64,000 bases of DNA from Coix lacryma-jobi var. lacryma-jobi (lineage: Eukaryota; Streptophyta; Magnoliopsida; Poales; Poaceae). Positions 12,426 to 23,760 of the stretch are shown piece after piece. The DNA is taken from NCBI GenBank assembly GCA_009763385.1, contig VDCT01000871.1:1-64000 (forward strand). Reading direction: 5' to 3'. The notes beneath the pieces were generated by a model, which was not told where the DNA came from, did not search any database, and saw only the letters and a program-made list of their open reading frames with translations. The stretch's first letter is position 1; each line of letters starts with the position of its first letter. A program made the position numbers and the translations under genes.

Positions 12426-13189
12426 CGACGTCCGGATAGGACAAGCGGAGCGGTGGCGGCACGTGGCGGCAATCGGGGAGGTTGCGTCGAGGCAACGCTA
12501 CCAGTTGTGCGGGCGTGGCCGTCGGATCACCACCTACCATGAGTTGGTCCAGAATAACCTAGGGTTTAGCTGGTTCGCTCTGTAAGTAGTTAGGAGTAGA
12601 GTGGGAATTAGAATAGTTAGAATTAGGATAAGTAGGGGGAGACACCCACCTCCCCATCTATCTCAGTCATTGCTCTTTGCTTCTAGGGTTCCTGCTCTCC
12701 CTCTCCCCTACTGTAGCTAGCTGAGATCCGCAGAGAAACATACCTCTGTGTACTAGAGATTTTGAGGAAGTTGAGACCGTAATCTCACTGTTGTAGCGTG
12801 TGGTAGCCACACGGTTGCAAATTCGTGATTGTGATTCGCGTTTTGTTCTTGTTCTTCGCGGATTGCTTTTCTCCACGTTTTTCCCGTCGATCGATCTCTT
12901 TGTTCGTTGCGTCTTTTGCAAATTTGTTGAACCAAGTTGTTCTAGATCGTGAGGCACTTCTTTCCACCGAGGAATTCACCTCTAACCTCACGAGCTAGTA
13001 GATCGGTTGATTTTCGTTTCGGGTCAAGTTTTTCTCCCTTCCCCCGAAATTCTTCGATTCATCGATTGGAGATAGGTTCGAGCCATGATCTCTTAGAGAT
13101 AGCTCACTATCCTCCTTGTGACTCCTCTCACCAAGTTTGATCCCTAGAGGATTTTGTTGAGTGAGATTGAGTTGAATCGGTGGACGAAC

Positions 13190-13490
13190 TGCAGGTTTTG
13201 GGGTGACCGGACGCTTGGCTCGGATTGACCGGACGCACCCCCAGAGTCCGGTCGATGAATGTTCTTCGCAGTCCTTTCTGAGTGTTGACCGGACTCACCT
13301 TTGATCGCTGACCGGACGCACAGCTTCCACTGTTCACCGTGTTTGTTTTCTGCTGACCGGACGCAGGTTCACGACGGACGCTGTACGTCTGAGAGTCTGG
13401 TCAGAAACTGTAAGGTTCCCGAGCGGAATTCTTGAGACCGGACGCGTCTGGTGTACCTGACCGGACACAGGCAGAGTCCGGTCAGTACTG
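13190..13490. repeat. Cluster of GACCGGACGC / GTCCGGTC motifs in LTR D
   Basis: About ten copies of the heptamer ACCGGAC or its complement GTCCGGT lie in 300 bp, in both orientations and spaced by 15-40 bp. The same cluster is present in the right-arm copy (about 22110-22400) and in the LTR at 59678-61537 (about 60990-61280). Confidence 0.75.
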
Positions 13491-13751
13491 TTTGTGCTGT
13501 TTCGTTCGCGGTTCACTCGTTCGTTGTCGGTTTTGATTTCCGGCTTTTGCGTTGAGATTTTAGAGTCATGTAGTGTCCCGCTATGCTTCTGGAAGCATTC
13601 CACCCTACATCTAGGGTCGGGGACACTTACGAGCTCTAGGTTTGCTGTTGGGGTTGATTCTCGGACAGTGGTGACAAGTTTCTGAAAAGAAATTTGAAGC
13701 TCCACATTCACCCCCCCTCTGGTCGCTTTTGGTTGCACCTTTGGTCCTTCA

Positions 13752-14438
13752 GGTCCTCAAGGGTATGGATACCTTACCCTATGTCGGCGCCTATGTATTA
13801 CCAACCAGGATGGGGAATGCCCACTAATCAGCCTGCAAGAGTCTCAGTGTTCGATCGCTTGGGTGATTGGACGAGCTCTAGTCAGAATCGGCTGGTCACG
13901 TCAAAGACTTTAATCTCTCAGGAAGCAAGGAAGACGCAGATGCGACAGGTCTATGTACCAAGAAGGTGCAGATGCGACAGGTCTATGTACCCAAGAAGAC
14001 GCAGATGCGACAGGTCTATGTACCCAAGAATCAGTTCCTGATGTGCCGATGGGATTAGGTCGCTTTAGTAACCCTGTTTCCTCCACTGGTATTACTGCGA
14101 CCAGTGAAGAATTACCCGAAGAACAAGATGAGGAAATGGTGGACTATGAACCTTCCCAGAAAGGGCGGAGGTCAATGTAGTTTACTTATCGGCCGGACTA
14201 CTACGTGGTCGGAGATGATCCACGACAGCGGAATTTAACTTCGCTACGCAGACTGTTGTATTCCAGAATCCAGAGGAATCCGTCAATCATCTTAAGCCGT
14301 TGCATATAAAGGGTCACATCAATGGTACACCAGTTCACAAGATGCTGGTCGACAGTGGGGCAATCGTGAACTTGATGCCATACTCGCTTTACCAGAAGCT
14401 GGCGGCACCGATGAAGAACTGATCAAGACCAACATGAC
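13752..14438 (+). pseudogene. Element C gag end and retropepsin (mirror copy)
   Basis: Resumes after solo LTR D with YPMSAPMYYQPGWG and a three-fold 11-residue repeat, then an acidic segment and an aspartic protease start. The catalytic motif, VDSGAIVNLMP, is at about 14346-14380 and is followed by YSLYQKL. The sequence is cut by LTR E at 14439 in the protease. Mirror of 21149-21837. Confidence 0.8.
13931..14031 (+). repeat. 33-bp in-frame tandem repeat, three copies
   Basis: Three near-identical 33-bp units encode the 11-residue repeat TQMRQVYVPKK within the gag of element C. The first unit lacks one base in this arm. Mirror at about 21565-21665. Confidence 0.85.
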
Positions 14439-17400
14439 TGTGACACCCTAGTGTTAAGCACTGCATTAGGAACTTCATTAGCTACTAAAGGAGCATAAGC
14501 AATGCATTGCATCATTGCATGTGCATATGAGTGCTTGTTGCCTTTTGTTTAGTTTTGGCTTTCTCTATGTAGAGGTTTAAAAAAATGGTTTTCAGAAAAG
14601 TGTCTTATATGAAGGTTGTAGAGAAAAATGTTTTGAGGCAACTTTTGTATTTTGGTCAAGGACCTAGTTGGAGATTTTTGAAACTGTTTTGAGTGGTCAA
14701 AGTTGAAAGAATTTGGAAAAGAAAAAGGAAAACGTTTCTTTCCCGGTGCCACCCCTTCGGCCCATCTAGCCTTTCGGCCCAGCCTCGCCCGCGCTCGCCC
14801 GCGCGCGCGCACGCCGCTCGCCGACCCGCGGCCGCGCCGTACGCCGACGACGCGGCCACGTGGCCGTTTCTCTGCCGCGAATCCTCCTCGCCCACTCCCC
14901 GCGAGATCTTTGCTCACCCGATCACGCCACAATCCGCCTCGCCCGCTCCGCGCTCGCCTCGCCGACCGCGCTGCTGCGCCGTGACGTCCCGTCGCCGGCC
15001 CCGCCACGACCACCGGCCGGTCAAGCCGATCACAAAACCCCGAGCGCACCGCCACTCCCTCTCCCCACTGCCATTTCACTCGCCCCTCTCACTCTCGCTC
15101 TCTCCCTCACTCTCCCACGAACACGCCGAACACCTCCCCGCTCGCCGCGACCATCGCCGCAAAAGCCCCGCCGTGTTCCGGCACCAACCACACACCAACC
15201 CTGTTGTCGCGAACACACTCCGTCTACACCTCGGACACCGGTGCTCCCGCTTGCACCACCTCTCAAGCCACCGACGCGGAGACGGAGAGCGCCGCGCGGA
15301 CGCCATCACCACCGCTGAAACCCGCGACGCTTTTCCTCCCCGACCCGAGCACCACTGCCCCTCTTCTCATCCTCGACCTTCACCGAGTCAAGGCAAGGTA
15401 AGAACACCGACGAGCTTCAACGCTACCGCTCCCTATCGCACTCTTCTCCCCGGCCGAGCGCCATGGGCGCCGCCGCAGACCTCGCTCGTGGCCAGGAGCT
15501 CTCTGGAGCCACCCGAGCCAAACCAACCCCGTAGCTTTGCTCCTTAGGGTTCACTCGACCTTTTGCTCCCCCAATTTCACCGGCGACCGCCGGAGACGCG
15601 TAGTCGCGCGTCACCGCCGCCTCCGTGCGCTGCCGCTCGCCGCCGGCACACTCCGGCCATCCGATAGCTAAAAAAACCACCTACACCACTCGATGCGCCT
15701 CGTCGAGGGTGAGTTCACAAGCATAGCTTCCCCGCCGGCGACCTCACCGACGGGAGGAATCAACGGTCAAAACCTCTCCCCTGTTTCCGTCTCGCCCGAG
15801 CCCTCGAGCCAGGCCTCGGACGGGCGTGTATGTTTCGTCTCGCCCGAGCCCTCGAGCCAGGCCTCGGACGGGCGTGTGGTTTCCGCCTCGCCCGAGCCCT
15901 CGAGCCAGGCCTCGGACGGGCTAACGTTTTTCCGTCTCGCCCGAGCCCTCGAGCCAGGCTCGGACGGCGTGGTATGTTTCCGTCTCGCCGAGCCCTCGAG
16001 CCAGGCCTCGGACGGGCGTGTGTGTTTCCGCCTCGCCCGAGCCCTCGAGCCAGGCCTCGGACGGGCTAATGTTTTTCCGTCTCGCCCCGAGCCCTCGAGC
16101 AGGCCTCGGCCTCAGAGCTAGGCCTCGAGCGAAACCTCGGGTGCAGTCTCGTCGAGCCAGGCCTCGCCGATCTCCTACCGCCGTGCGCTCGAGCCAGGGT
16201 GGGTTCCGTTGACCCACGGGCACCGCGCGTCAGCCACTCGTGGCCATGGACCGGTGCACGTAGCCAGCCGGGAGAAAATTCAAATGTTTCTTTTAGTTTT
16301 AATTTCCAGTGATGCTTGTTATTTTTGTACAGCTTGATTTATAAGTCCAAATGGAGTACTTTCAGTTTGTTGGCTTGTTTATGAGTAGATCTATCATGGA
16401 AAAATATGAATGTATTTTTGATAGCAGTTTATTTTACTGTTTCATTATTTCAGTGTACATGCTTTGTTGGGATAAATGGAATTAAGTGTTTTCTGATGGA
16501 GTTAATTCATGGGAAAATTTGTATAGGTTCCTTGTTATGTTTGTGCCTGTGAAAGTTATATGAGTACTGTTCTTATGAAAAGAGTTCCTGTTATGGTAAA
16601 AGTTCCTTTTGCTGATTTCTTAGAAAAGTGTTAAGGTGTTTATAGGTTGAAATAAAATATGGGAAATTTTGTGCAGTCTCTGTATGCCATGAAGAGTCTA
16701 AAAAAAATATAAACCTGATCTGTTTTATGGAAAAAGTTGTAGTTGCTTTACAACTGTGCTTGTCTGGTTTATCTTTGGAAATTCCTGTAAGAAATATACA
16801 ATGTTTCTGTTCATGGAACTTTCTTGATAAGCATAAAATGTGAAGTAGAATCTGGGGAAAAATATAAAATAGAGTTGTGCACCCTTTTACAATAGGTTGT
16901 AGTTCAAAGCACCTTTTTGGGCAGTTTGCTTGTCATTTTTGTATCTGCAGTTCTGTAGTTTATTTGGCTGAAAATTGTTCAGTAGAGTCCAGCAAGTGTT
17001 GTTACTTTCTGGAATTTTTGTGGATTTTTCTGAGTCCAGAAAGATGCACTTGCAGTTCAATCGGAGTTCTTTGGTTTAAATTAAATAAGAAAAAGAGTGA
17101 ATAACCAGATTTTTGTTTACGAAATAATTAAGTAATTACCTCAATGTCGAAAGTGGTTCAACAAGTGACTTTGTTGGTTTGCAAGAATTATTATTTTCAT
17201 GTCACCTTCATCTTGAACGTATTTATGTAATTATATATTCATCGCACGCCATAGGATCGACCCGCCGGAGCCCCACCAAGAGCAGGAGCTAAACGCCGAG
17301 CCGGAGATCCAGGAGTGCAGCAGCCAGAGGAAGTGACCCCGTCCACGACCCTAACTTGCTGAGTGCCCCTCTCACGAGGCAGCAGTCTTCACTCAAGGCA

Positions 17401-17728
17401 AGCCCCGGGCAATTAAGCCTCCATATCTTTTGCAATTAAAGATTACTGAGTCCTTTTATATTGTGATTGCATTAGGTTTAGGAGTTGAAATGAATCCTAC
17501 TGCTGCATTACCATTTCCTTGGTTATTGATTAATATCTACCTTGTTATCCTGTTATTAGTTACAATGTAGAATTGTTCGCCTGCTTAATAAAAGTGCGTA
17601 GTTAAGGAGGTTTCCGTAAGACCACGAATGGGTATTTACCGGGATCACGGTTGGCTATATTGCTATCGGTGGAAAAGACCTGAGTAGTAATGAAATACGG
17701 TCAACGGGAGACGGAAGGCACAATCTCT
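14439..17728 (+). mobile_element. Long LTR E, cut by the palindrome centre (left copy)
   Basis: Begins TGTGACACCCTAG directly after ATGAC in the protease of element C. Over 3.2 kb it has an AT-rich start, a very GC-rich zone (14750-15700), a tandem repeat zone (15785-16140), an AT-rich zone, and a GCAAGGCAAGCCCCGG-type block near 17395. Solo LTR B (36728-40645) has the same order of zones and the same block near 39168. No end or target duplication is visible because the palindrome centre interrupts it. Long open frames in the GC-rich zone (for example 284 residues from 14693) are Pro/Arg-rich and occur on both strands; I do not regard them as genes. Confidence 0.65.
15785..16140. repeat. About 48-bp tandem repeat in LTR E (left copy)
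   Basis: Six units built on CTCGCCCGAGCCCTCGAGCC and AGGCCTCGGACGGGC, with two spacer variants (GTGTATGTTTC and TAACGTTTTTC). Each unit contains a CGAG...CTCG inverted motif. Confidence 0.9.
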
Positions 17729-17787
17729 ACTTTCCTCCTCTCCGGTCGTTTTTTTTTTTTTACGAAACCTACTTTTTCTTGTTGACA
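17729..17787. other. Spacer at the palindrome centre with a 13-T run
   Basis: These 59 bp have no mirrored partner. They contain T x13 at 17749-17761 between pyrimidine-rich sequence on the left and AT-rich sequence on the right. The spacer lies inside the long LTR E, far from any LTR end, so no transposon boundary explains the turning point. Low-complexity sequence at a turning point is what fold-back long reads often show, but it could also be the loop of a genuine inverted duplication. Confidence 0.85.
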
Positions 17788-20700
17788 AGAGATTGTGCCC
17801 TGCCATTCCGTTGACGGTATTTCATTACTACTCAGGTTCTTTCCACGATAGCAAATATAGCCAACCGTGATCCGGTCGTAAAATACCATCCGGGTATTAC
17901 GGAAACATCCTTAACTACCACTTTTATTAAGCAGGCTAAGCAATTCTACATTGTAACTAAATACAGGATAACAAGGTAGATATTAATCAAAACCAAGGAA
18001 TGGTAATGCAGCAGGTAGGATTCATTTCAACTCCTAAACCTAATGCATCACAATATAAAAAGGACTCAAGTAATCTTAATTGCAAAAGATAGGAGGCTTA
18101 ATATGCTCCGGGGCTTGCCTTGAGTGAAGACTGCTGCCTCGTGAGAGGGGCACTCAGGCAAGTTAGGGTCGTGGACGGGGTCGACTTCCTCTGGCTGCTG
18201 CAGCTCCTGGATCTCCGGCTCGGCGTTTAGCTCCTGCTCTTGGTGGGGCTCCGGCGGGGTCGATCCTATTGCGTGCGATGAATATATAATTACATAAATA
18301 CGGTGCAAGATGAAGGTGACATGAAAAGAATAATTCTTGCCAACCAACAAAGTCAACTTGTTGAACCACTTTCGACATTGAGGTAATTACTTAATTATTT
18401 CGTAAAACAAAATCTGGTTATTCACTCTTTTTCTTATTTAATTTAAACCAAAGAAACTCCGATTGAACTGCAAGTGCATCTTTCTGGACTCAGAAAAAAT
18501 CCACAAAAATTCCAGAAAGTAAACAACACTTGCTGGACTCTACTGAACAAGTTTCAGCCAAAAATAAACTACAGAACTGCAGATACAAAAATGACAAGCA
18601 AACTGCCCAAAAAGGTGCTTTGAACTACAACCCTATTGTAAAAGGGTGCACAAACTCTATTTTATATTTTTCCCAGATTCTACTTCACATTTTATGCTTA
18701 TCAAGAAAGTTCCATGAACAGAAACATTGTATTATTTCTTACAGGAATTTCCAAAGATAAACACAGACAAGCACAGTTGTAAAGCAACTACAACTTTTTC
18801 CATAAAACAGATCAGGTTTATATTTTTTAGACTCTTCATGGCATACAGAGACTGCACAAAATTTCCCATTTTATTTCAACTATAAAACACCTTAACACTT
18901 TTCTAAGAAATCAGCAAAAAGGAACTTTTAACCATAACAGGAACTCTTTTCATAAGAACAGTACTTCATATAACTTTCACAGGCACCAAAAACATAACAA
19001 GGACCTATACAAATTTTCCCATGAATTAACTCCATCAGAAAACACTTAATTCCATTTATCCCAACAAAAGCATGTACACTGAAATAAATGAAAACAGTAA
19101 AATAAACTGCTATCAAAAAATACATTCATATTTTCCATGATAGATCTACTCATAAACAAGCCAACAAAACTGAAAGTACTCCATTTGGACTTATAAATCA
19201 AGCTGTACAAAAATAACAAGCATCACTGGAAATTAAAACTAAAAGAAAAACATTTGAATTTCTCCCGGCTGGCTACGTGCACCCGGTCCATGGACCAGCG
19301 AGTGGCTGACGCGGCGGGGCCCGTGGGTCAACGGGAACCCACCCTGGCTCGAGCGCACGGCGGTAGGAGATCGGCCGAGGCCTGGCTCGAACGAGACTGC
19401 ACCCGAGGTTTCGCTCGAGGCCTAGCTCGAGCCGAGGCCTGCTCGAGGGCTCGGGCGAGACGAAAAAAAACATTAGCCCGTCCGAGGCCTGGCTCGAGGG
19501 CTCGGGCGAGGCGGAAACACACACGCCCGTCGAGGCCTGGCTCGAGGGCTCGGGCGAGACGGAAACATACACGCCCGTCCGAGGCCTGGCTCGAGGGCTC
19601 GGGCGAGCGAGACGGAAAAACGTTAGCCCGTCCGAGGCTGGCTCGAGGCTCGGGCGAGGCGGAAACACACACGCCCGTCCGAGGCCTGGCTCGAGGGCTC
19701 GGGCGAGACGGAAACATACACGCCCGTCCGAGGCCTGGCTCGAGGGCTCGGGCGAGACGGAAACAGGGGAGAGGTTTTGACCGTTGATTCCTCGCCGTCG
19801 GTGAGGTCGCCGGCGGGGAAGCTATGCTTGTGAACTCACCTCGACGAGGCGCATCGAGTGGTGTAGGTGGTTTAGCTAGCGGATGGCCGGAGTGTGCGGC
19901 GGCGAGCGGCAGCGCACGGGAGGCGGCGGTGACGCGCGACTACGCCGTCTCCCGGCGGGTCGCCGGTGAAATTGGGGGAGGCAAAAGGTCGAGTGAACCC
20001 TAAGGAGCAAAGCTACGGGGTTGGTTTGGCTCGGGTGGCTCCAGAGGAGCCTGGCCACGAGCGAGGTCTGCGGCGGCGCCCATGGCGCTCGGCCGGGGAG
20101 AAGAGTGCGATAGGGAGCGGTAGCGTTGAAGCTCGTCGGTTGTTCTTACCTTGCCTTGACTCGGTGAAGGTCGAGGATGAAGAAGAGGGGCAGTGGTGCT
20201 CGGGTCGGGGAGGAACAGCGTCGCGGGTTCAGCGGTGGTGATGGCGTCCGCGGCGGCGCTCTCCGATCTCCGGCGTCGGGGGGGCTTGAGAGGTGGTGCA
20301 AGCGGGAGCACCGGGTGTCCGAGGTGTAGACGGAGTGGTGTGCGAGACAAATCGGTGGTGGTGCCCGGTGAGGCCGGAACACGGCGGGGCTTTTGCGGCG
20401 ATGGTCGCGGCGAGCGGGGAGTGTTCGGCGTGTTCGTGGGAGAGTGAGGGAGATGAGGGAGAGAGCGAGAGTGAGAGCGGGCGAGTGAAATGGCAGTGGG
20501 GAGAGGGGAGTGCGGTGGTGCGCTCGGGGTTTTGATCGGCCTTGACGGCCGGTGGTCGTGGCGGGGCCGGCGACGGGACGTCACGGCACAGCAGCGCGGT
20601 CGGCGCGGCGGTCGCGAGGCGAGCGCGGAGCGGCGAGGCGGATTGTGGCGTGATCGGGTGAGCAAAGATCTCGCGGGGAGGGAGGGGGCGAGGAGGATTC

Positions 20701-21148
20701 GCGGCAGAGAAAAACGGCCACGTGGCCGCGTCGTCGGCGTACGGCGCGGCCGCGGGTCGGCGAGCGGCGTGCAGCAGCGCGCGGGCGAGCGCGGGCGAGG
20801 CTGGGCCGAAAGGCTAGATGGGCCGAAGGGGGTGCACCGGGAAAGAAACGTTTTCCTTTTTCTTTTTCCAAATTCTTTCAAACTTTGACCACTCAAAACA
20901 GTTTCAAAAATCTCCAAACTAGGTCTTGACCAAAATACAAAAGTTGCTCAAAACATTTTTCTCTACAACCTTCATATAAGACACTTTTTCTGAAAACCAT
21001 TTTTTTAAATCCTCTACATAGAGAAAGCCAAAAACTAAACAAAAGGCAACAAGCACTCATATGCACATGCAATGATGCAATGCATTGCTTATGCTCCTTT
21101 AGTAGCTAATGAAGTTCCTAATGCAGTGCTTAACACTAGGGTGTCACA
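17788..21148 (-). mobile_element. Long LTR E (right copy)
   Basis: Mirror of 14439-17728 in opposite orientation, ending (as its 5' terminus) at CTAGGGTGTCACA, 21148. Same zones; the tandem repeat zone is at about 19430-19765 with the same unit number. Confidence 0.65.
19430..19765. repeat. About 48-bp tandem repeat in LTR E (right copy)
   Basis: Six full units of CGAGGCCTGGCTCGAGGGCT type, the complement of the left-arm array. Unit number and order of spacer variants match the left arm, so the array has not drifted since the arms separated. Confidence 0.9.
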
Positions 21149-21837
21149 GTCATGTTGGTCTTGATCAGTTCTTCATCGGTGCCGCCAAGCTTCTGGTAAA
21201 GCGAGTATGGCATCAAGTTCACGATTGCCCCACTGTCGACCAGCATCTTGTGAACTGGTGTACCATTGATGTGACCCTTTATATGCAACGGCTTAAGATG
21301 ATTGACGGATTCCTCTGGATTCTGGAATACAACAGTCTGCGTAGCGAAGTTAAATTCCGCTGTCGTGGAATCATCTCCGACCACGTAGTAGTCGGCCGAT
21401 AAGTAAACTACATTGACCTCCGCCCTTTCTGGGGAAGGTTCATAGTCCACCATTTCCTCATCTTGTTCTTCGGGTAATTCTTCACTGGTCGCAGTAATAC
21501 CAGTGGAGGAAACAGGGTTACTAAGAAGCGAGCCTAATCCCATCGGCACATCAGGAACTGATTCTTGGGTACATAGACCTGTCGCATCTGCGTCTTCTTG
21601 GGTACATAGACCTGTCGCATCTGCACCTTCTTGGGTACATAGACCTGTCGCATCTGCGTCTTCCTTGCTTCCTGAGAGATTAAAGTCTTTGACGTGACCA
21701 GCCGATTCTGACTAGAGCTCGTCCAATCACCCAAGCGATCGAACACTGAGACTCTTGCAGGCTGATTAGTGGGCATTCCCCATCCTGGTTGGTAATACAT
21801 AGGCGCCGACATAGGGTAAGGTATCCATACCCCTTGA
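21149..21837 (-). pseudogene. Element C gag end and retropepsin (right copy)
   Basis: Open on the minus strand for 137 residues up to 21549: an acidic ELPEEQDEEMVDYEP segment, then LHIKGHINGTPVHKMLVDSG, where the DSGA motif is the retropepsin active site, then YSLYQKLGG. The 11-residue TQMRQVYVPKK repeat precedes it at about 21565-21665. This arm retains the open frame better than the left. The protease is truncated by LTR E before the flap region. Confidence 0.85.
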
Positions 21838-21842
21838 GGACC

Positions 21843-23755
21843 TGAAGGACCAAAAGTGCAACCAGAAAGCGACCAGAGGGGGGGTGAATGGGAGCTTCAA
21901 ATTTCTTTTCAGAAACTTGTCACCACTGTCCCGAGAATCAACCCCAACAGCAAACCCTAGAGCTCGTAAGTGTCCACGACCCTAGATGTAGGGTGGATGC
22001 TTCCAAGAAGCATAGCGGGACACTACATGACTCTAAAATCTCAACGCAAAAGCCGGAAATCAAAACCGACAACGAACGAGTGAACCGCGAACGAAACAGC
22101 ACAAACAGTACTGACCGGACTCTGCCTGTGTCCGGTCAAGGTACACCAGACGCGTCCGGTCTCAAGAATTCCGCTCGGGAACCTTACAGTTTCTGACCAG
22201 ACTCTCAGACGTACAGCGTCCGGTCGTGAACCCTGCGTCCGGTCAGCAGAAAACAAACACGGTGAACAGTGGAAGCTGTGCGTCCGGTCAGCGATCAAAG
22301 GTGAGTCCGGTCAACACTCAGAAAAGGACTGCGAAGAACATTCATCGACCGGACTCTGGGGGTGCGTCCGGTCAATCCGAGCCAAGCGTCCGGTCACCCC
22401 AAAAACCTGCAGTTCGTCCACCGATTCAACTCAATCTCACTCAAAACAAATCCTCTAGGGATCAAACTTGGTGAGAGGAGTCACAAGGAGGATAGTGAGC
22501 TATCTCTAAGAGATCATGGCTCGAACCTATCTCCAAATCGATGAATCGAAGAATTTCGGGGGAAGGGAGAAAAAACTTGACCCGAAACGAAAATCAACCG
22601 ATCTACTAGCTCGTGAGGTTAGAGGTGAATTCCTTCGGTGGAAAGAAGTGCCTCACGATCTAGAACAACTTGGTTCAAACAAATTTGCAAAAGACGCAAC
22701 GAACAAAGAGATCGATCGACGGGAAAAACGTGGAGAAAAGCAATCCGCGAAGAACAAGAACAAAACGCGAATCACAATCACGAATTTGCAACCGTGTGGC
22801 TACCACACGCTACAACAGTGAGATTACGGTCTCACTTCCTCAAAATCTCTAGTACACAGAGGTATGGTTCTCTGCGGATCTCAGCTAGCTACAGTAGGGG
22901 AGAGGGAGAGCAGGAAACCCTAGAAGCAAAGAGCAAATGACTGAGATAGATGGGGAGGTGGGTGTCTCCCCCTACTTATCCTAATTCTAACTATTCCTAA
23001 TTCCCACTCTACTCCTAACTACTTACAGAGCGAACCAGCTAAACCCTAGGGTTATTCTGGACCAACTCATGGTAGGTGGTGATCCGACGGCCACGCCCGC
23101 ACAACTGGTAGCGTTGCCTCGACGCAACCTCCCCGATTGCCGCCACGTGCCGCCACCGCTCCGCTTGTCCTATCCCGGACGTCGCACCCCCGGTTTTGTG
23201 GCCCAAACCGGAAACCAGCCTTCACAGCCAACCCCCGGTTTTGAGGCCCAAACCGGGAAACCTGCCGACCATCGCCTGAGTTTTGTGGCCCAAACTCAGC
23301 AAACCCGCAGCACCCAGGTTTTGAGGCCCAAACCTGGAAACCGTCCTCAGCCCGAGTTTTGTGGCCCAAACTCGGAAACCATCGACGCCCAGGTTTGAGG
23401 CCAAACCTGGAAACCGTCCACCCGGTGGTTTTTATGTGGCTCAACCACCAACCGAAGCTGTAGAAGGGATGCACCGCCCGTGCACCCTGTCCACCCGCAA
23501 GTCTTCGCTCGTCGCTGTCCCAGGCTGTCAGCCACCACAGCTGATCCTCAGGCCACCGGTCCCTCAGTCCAAGCCTCACGTCCGCCCTCGCCACTCTCGG
23601 TCCATCGGCACGGCACGTCTCTACTTGACCTTCACCTTGCCTTCGATCACTGTATCCGTGCTCGACACCTGCACAACACAAGCCAAAGAACATGCGATCA
23701 AACCCGTTGACAATCACTCATCACTCGAGACTCGGCATACACCCATGTATCCGCA
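21843..23755 (-). mobile_element. Solo LTR of Ty1/copia element D (right copy)
   Basis: 1913 bp on the minus strand, flanked by GGACC (21838-21842 and 23756-23760), the complement of the left-arm duplication. It contains the hairpin array at about 23170-23450 and the CCGGAC cluster at about 22110-22400. Confidence 0.88.
23170..23450. repeat. Hairpin array in LTR D (right copy)
   Basis: Complement of the array at about 12150-12425. Stems are of the types CCCGGTTT/AAACCGGG, CTGAGTTT/AAACTCAG, CCAGGTTT/AAACCTGG, CCGAGTTT/AAACTCGG, plus a GGTGGTT/AACCACC unit near 23425-23450. Loops contain GGGCC with TC or AC following. Confidence 0.75.
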
Positions 23756-23760
23756 GGACC

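Larger units (their letters stand above)
11859..13751 (+). mobile_element. Solo LTR of Ty1/copia element D (mirror copy)
   Basis: 1893 bp, TGCGGATACATGGG ... GGTCCTTCA, flanked by the target duplication GGTCC at 11854-11858 and 13752-13756. It matches the LTR at 59678-61537, which is followed by an initiator-Met primer site and gag, so the family is Ty1/copia. Absence of internal sequence between the duplications marks a solo LTR. It contains a hairpin array (about 12150-12420) and a CCGGAC motif cluster (about 13190-13490). Confidence 0.88.
8037..14438 (+). mobile_element. Ty3-type LTR retrotransposon C, 5' portion (mirror copy)
   Basis: LTR (with a hAT MITE), primer site, gag and retropepsin, interrupted by solo LTR D (11859-13751) and cut off by LTR E at 14439. 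RT, integrase and the 3' LTR are not in the window. Mirror of 21149-27607. Confidence 0.8.
1..17728. repeat. Left arm of a giant inverted repeat (palindrome)
   Basis: The whole stretch is the reverse complement of 17788-35638. Position 1 pairs with about 35638, and the terminal bases at 17717-17728 pair with 17788-17799. Every nested element appears in mirrored order. Differences are mostly single-base gaps; in the part checked (about 9121-9265 against 26370-26522) the left copy lacks bases at five or more places. The arm starts at the window edge, so the palindrome may extend further left. Confidence 0.97.

Noticed and set aside
14693..15547. 284-residue open frame in the GC-rich zone of LTR E
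   Set aside because: Pro/Arg/Ser-rich with open frames on both strands, no domain, and broken differently in the mirror copy. This is base composition of an LTR, not a gene.
15785..16140. Evenly spaced repeats resembling a CRISPR array
   Set aside because: Spacers are two recurring variants rather than unique sequences, the units are GC-rich LTR text, there are no cas genes, and the DNA is plant nuclear.
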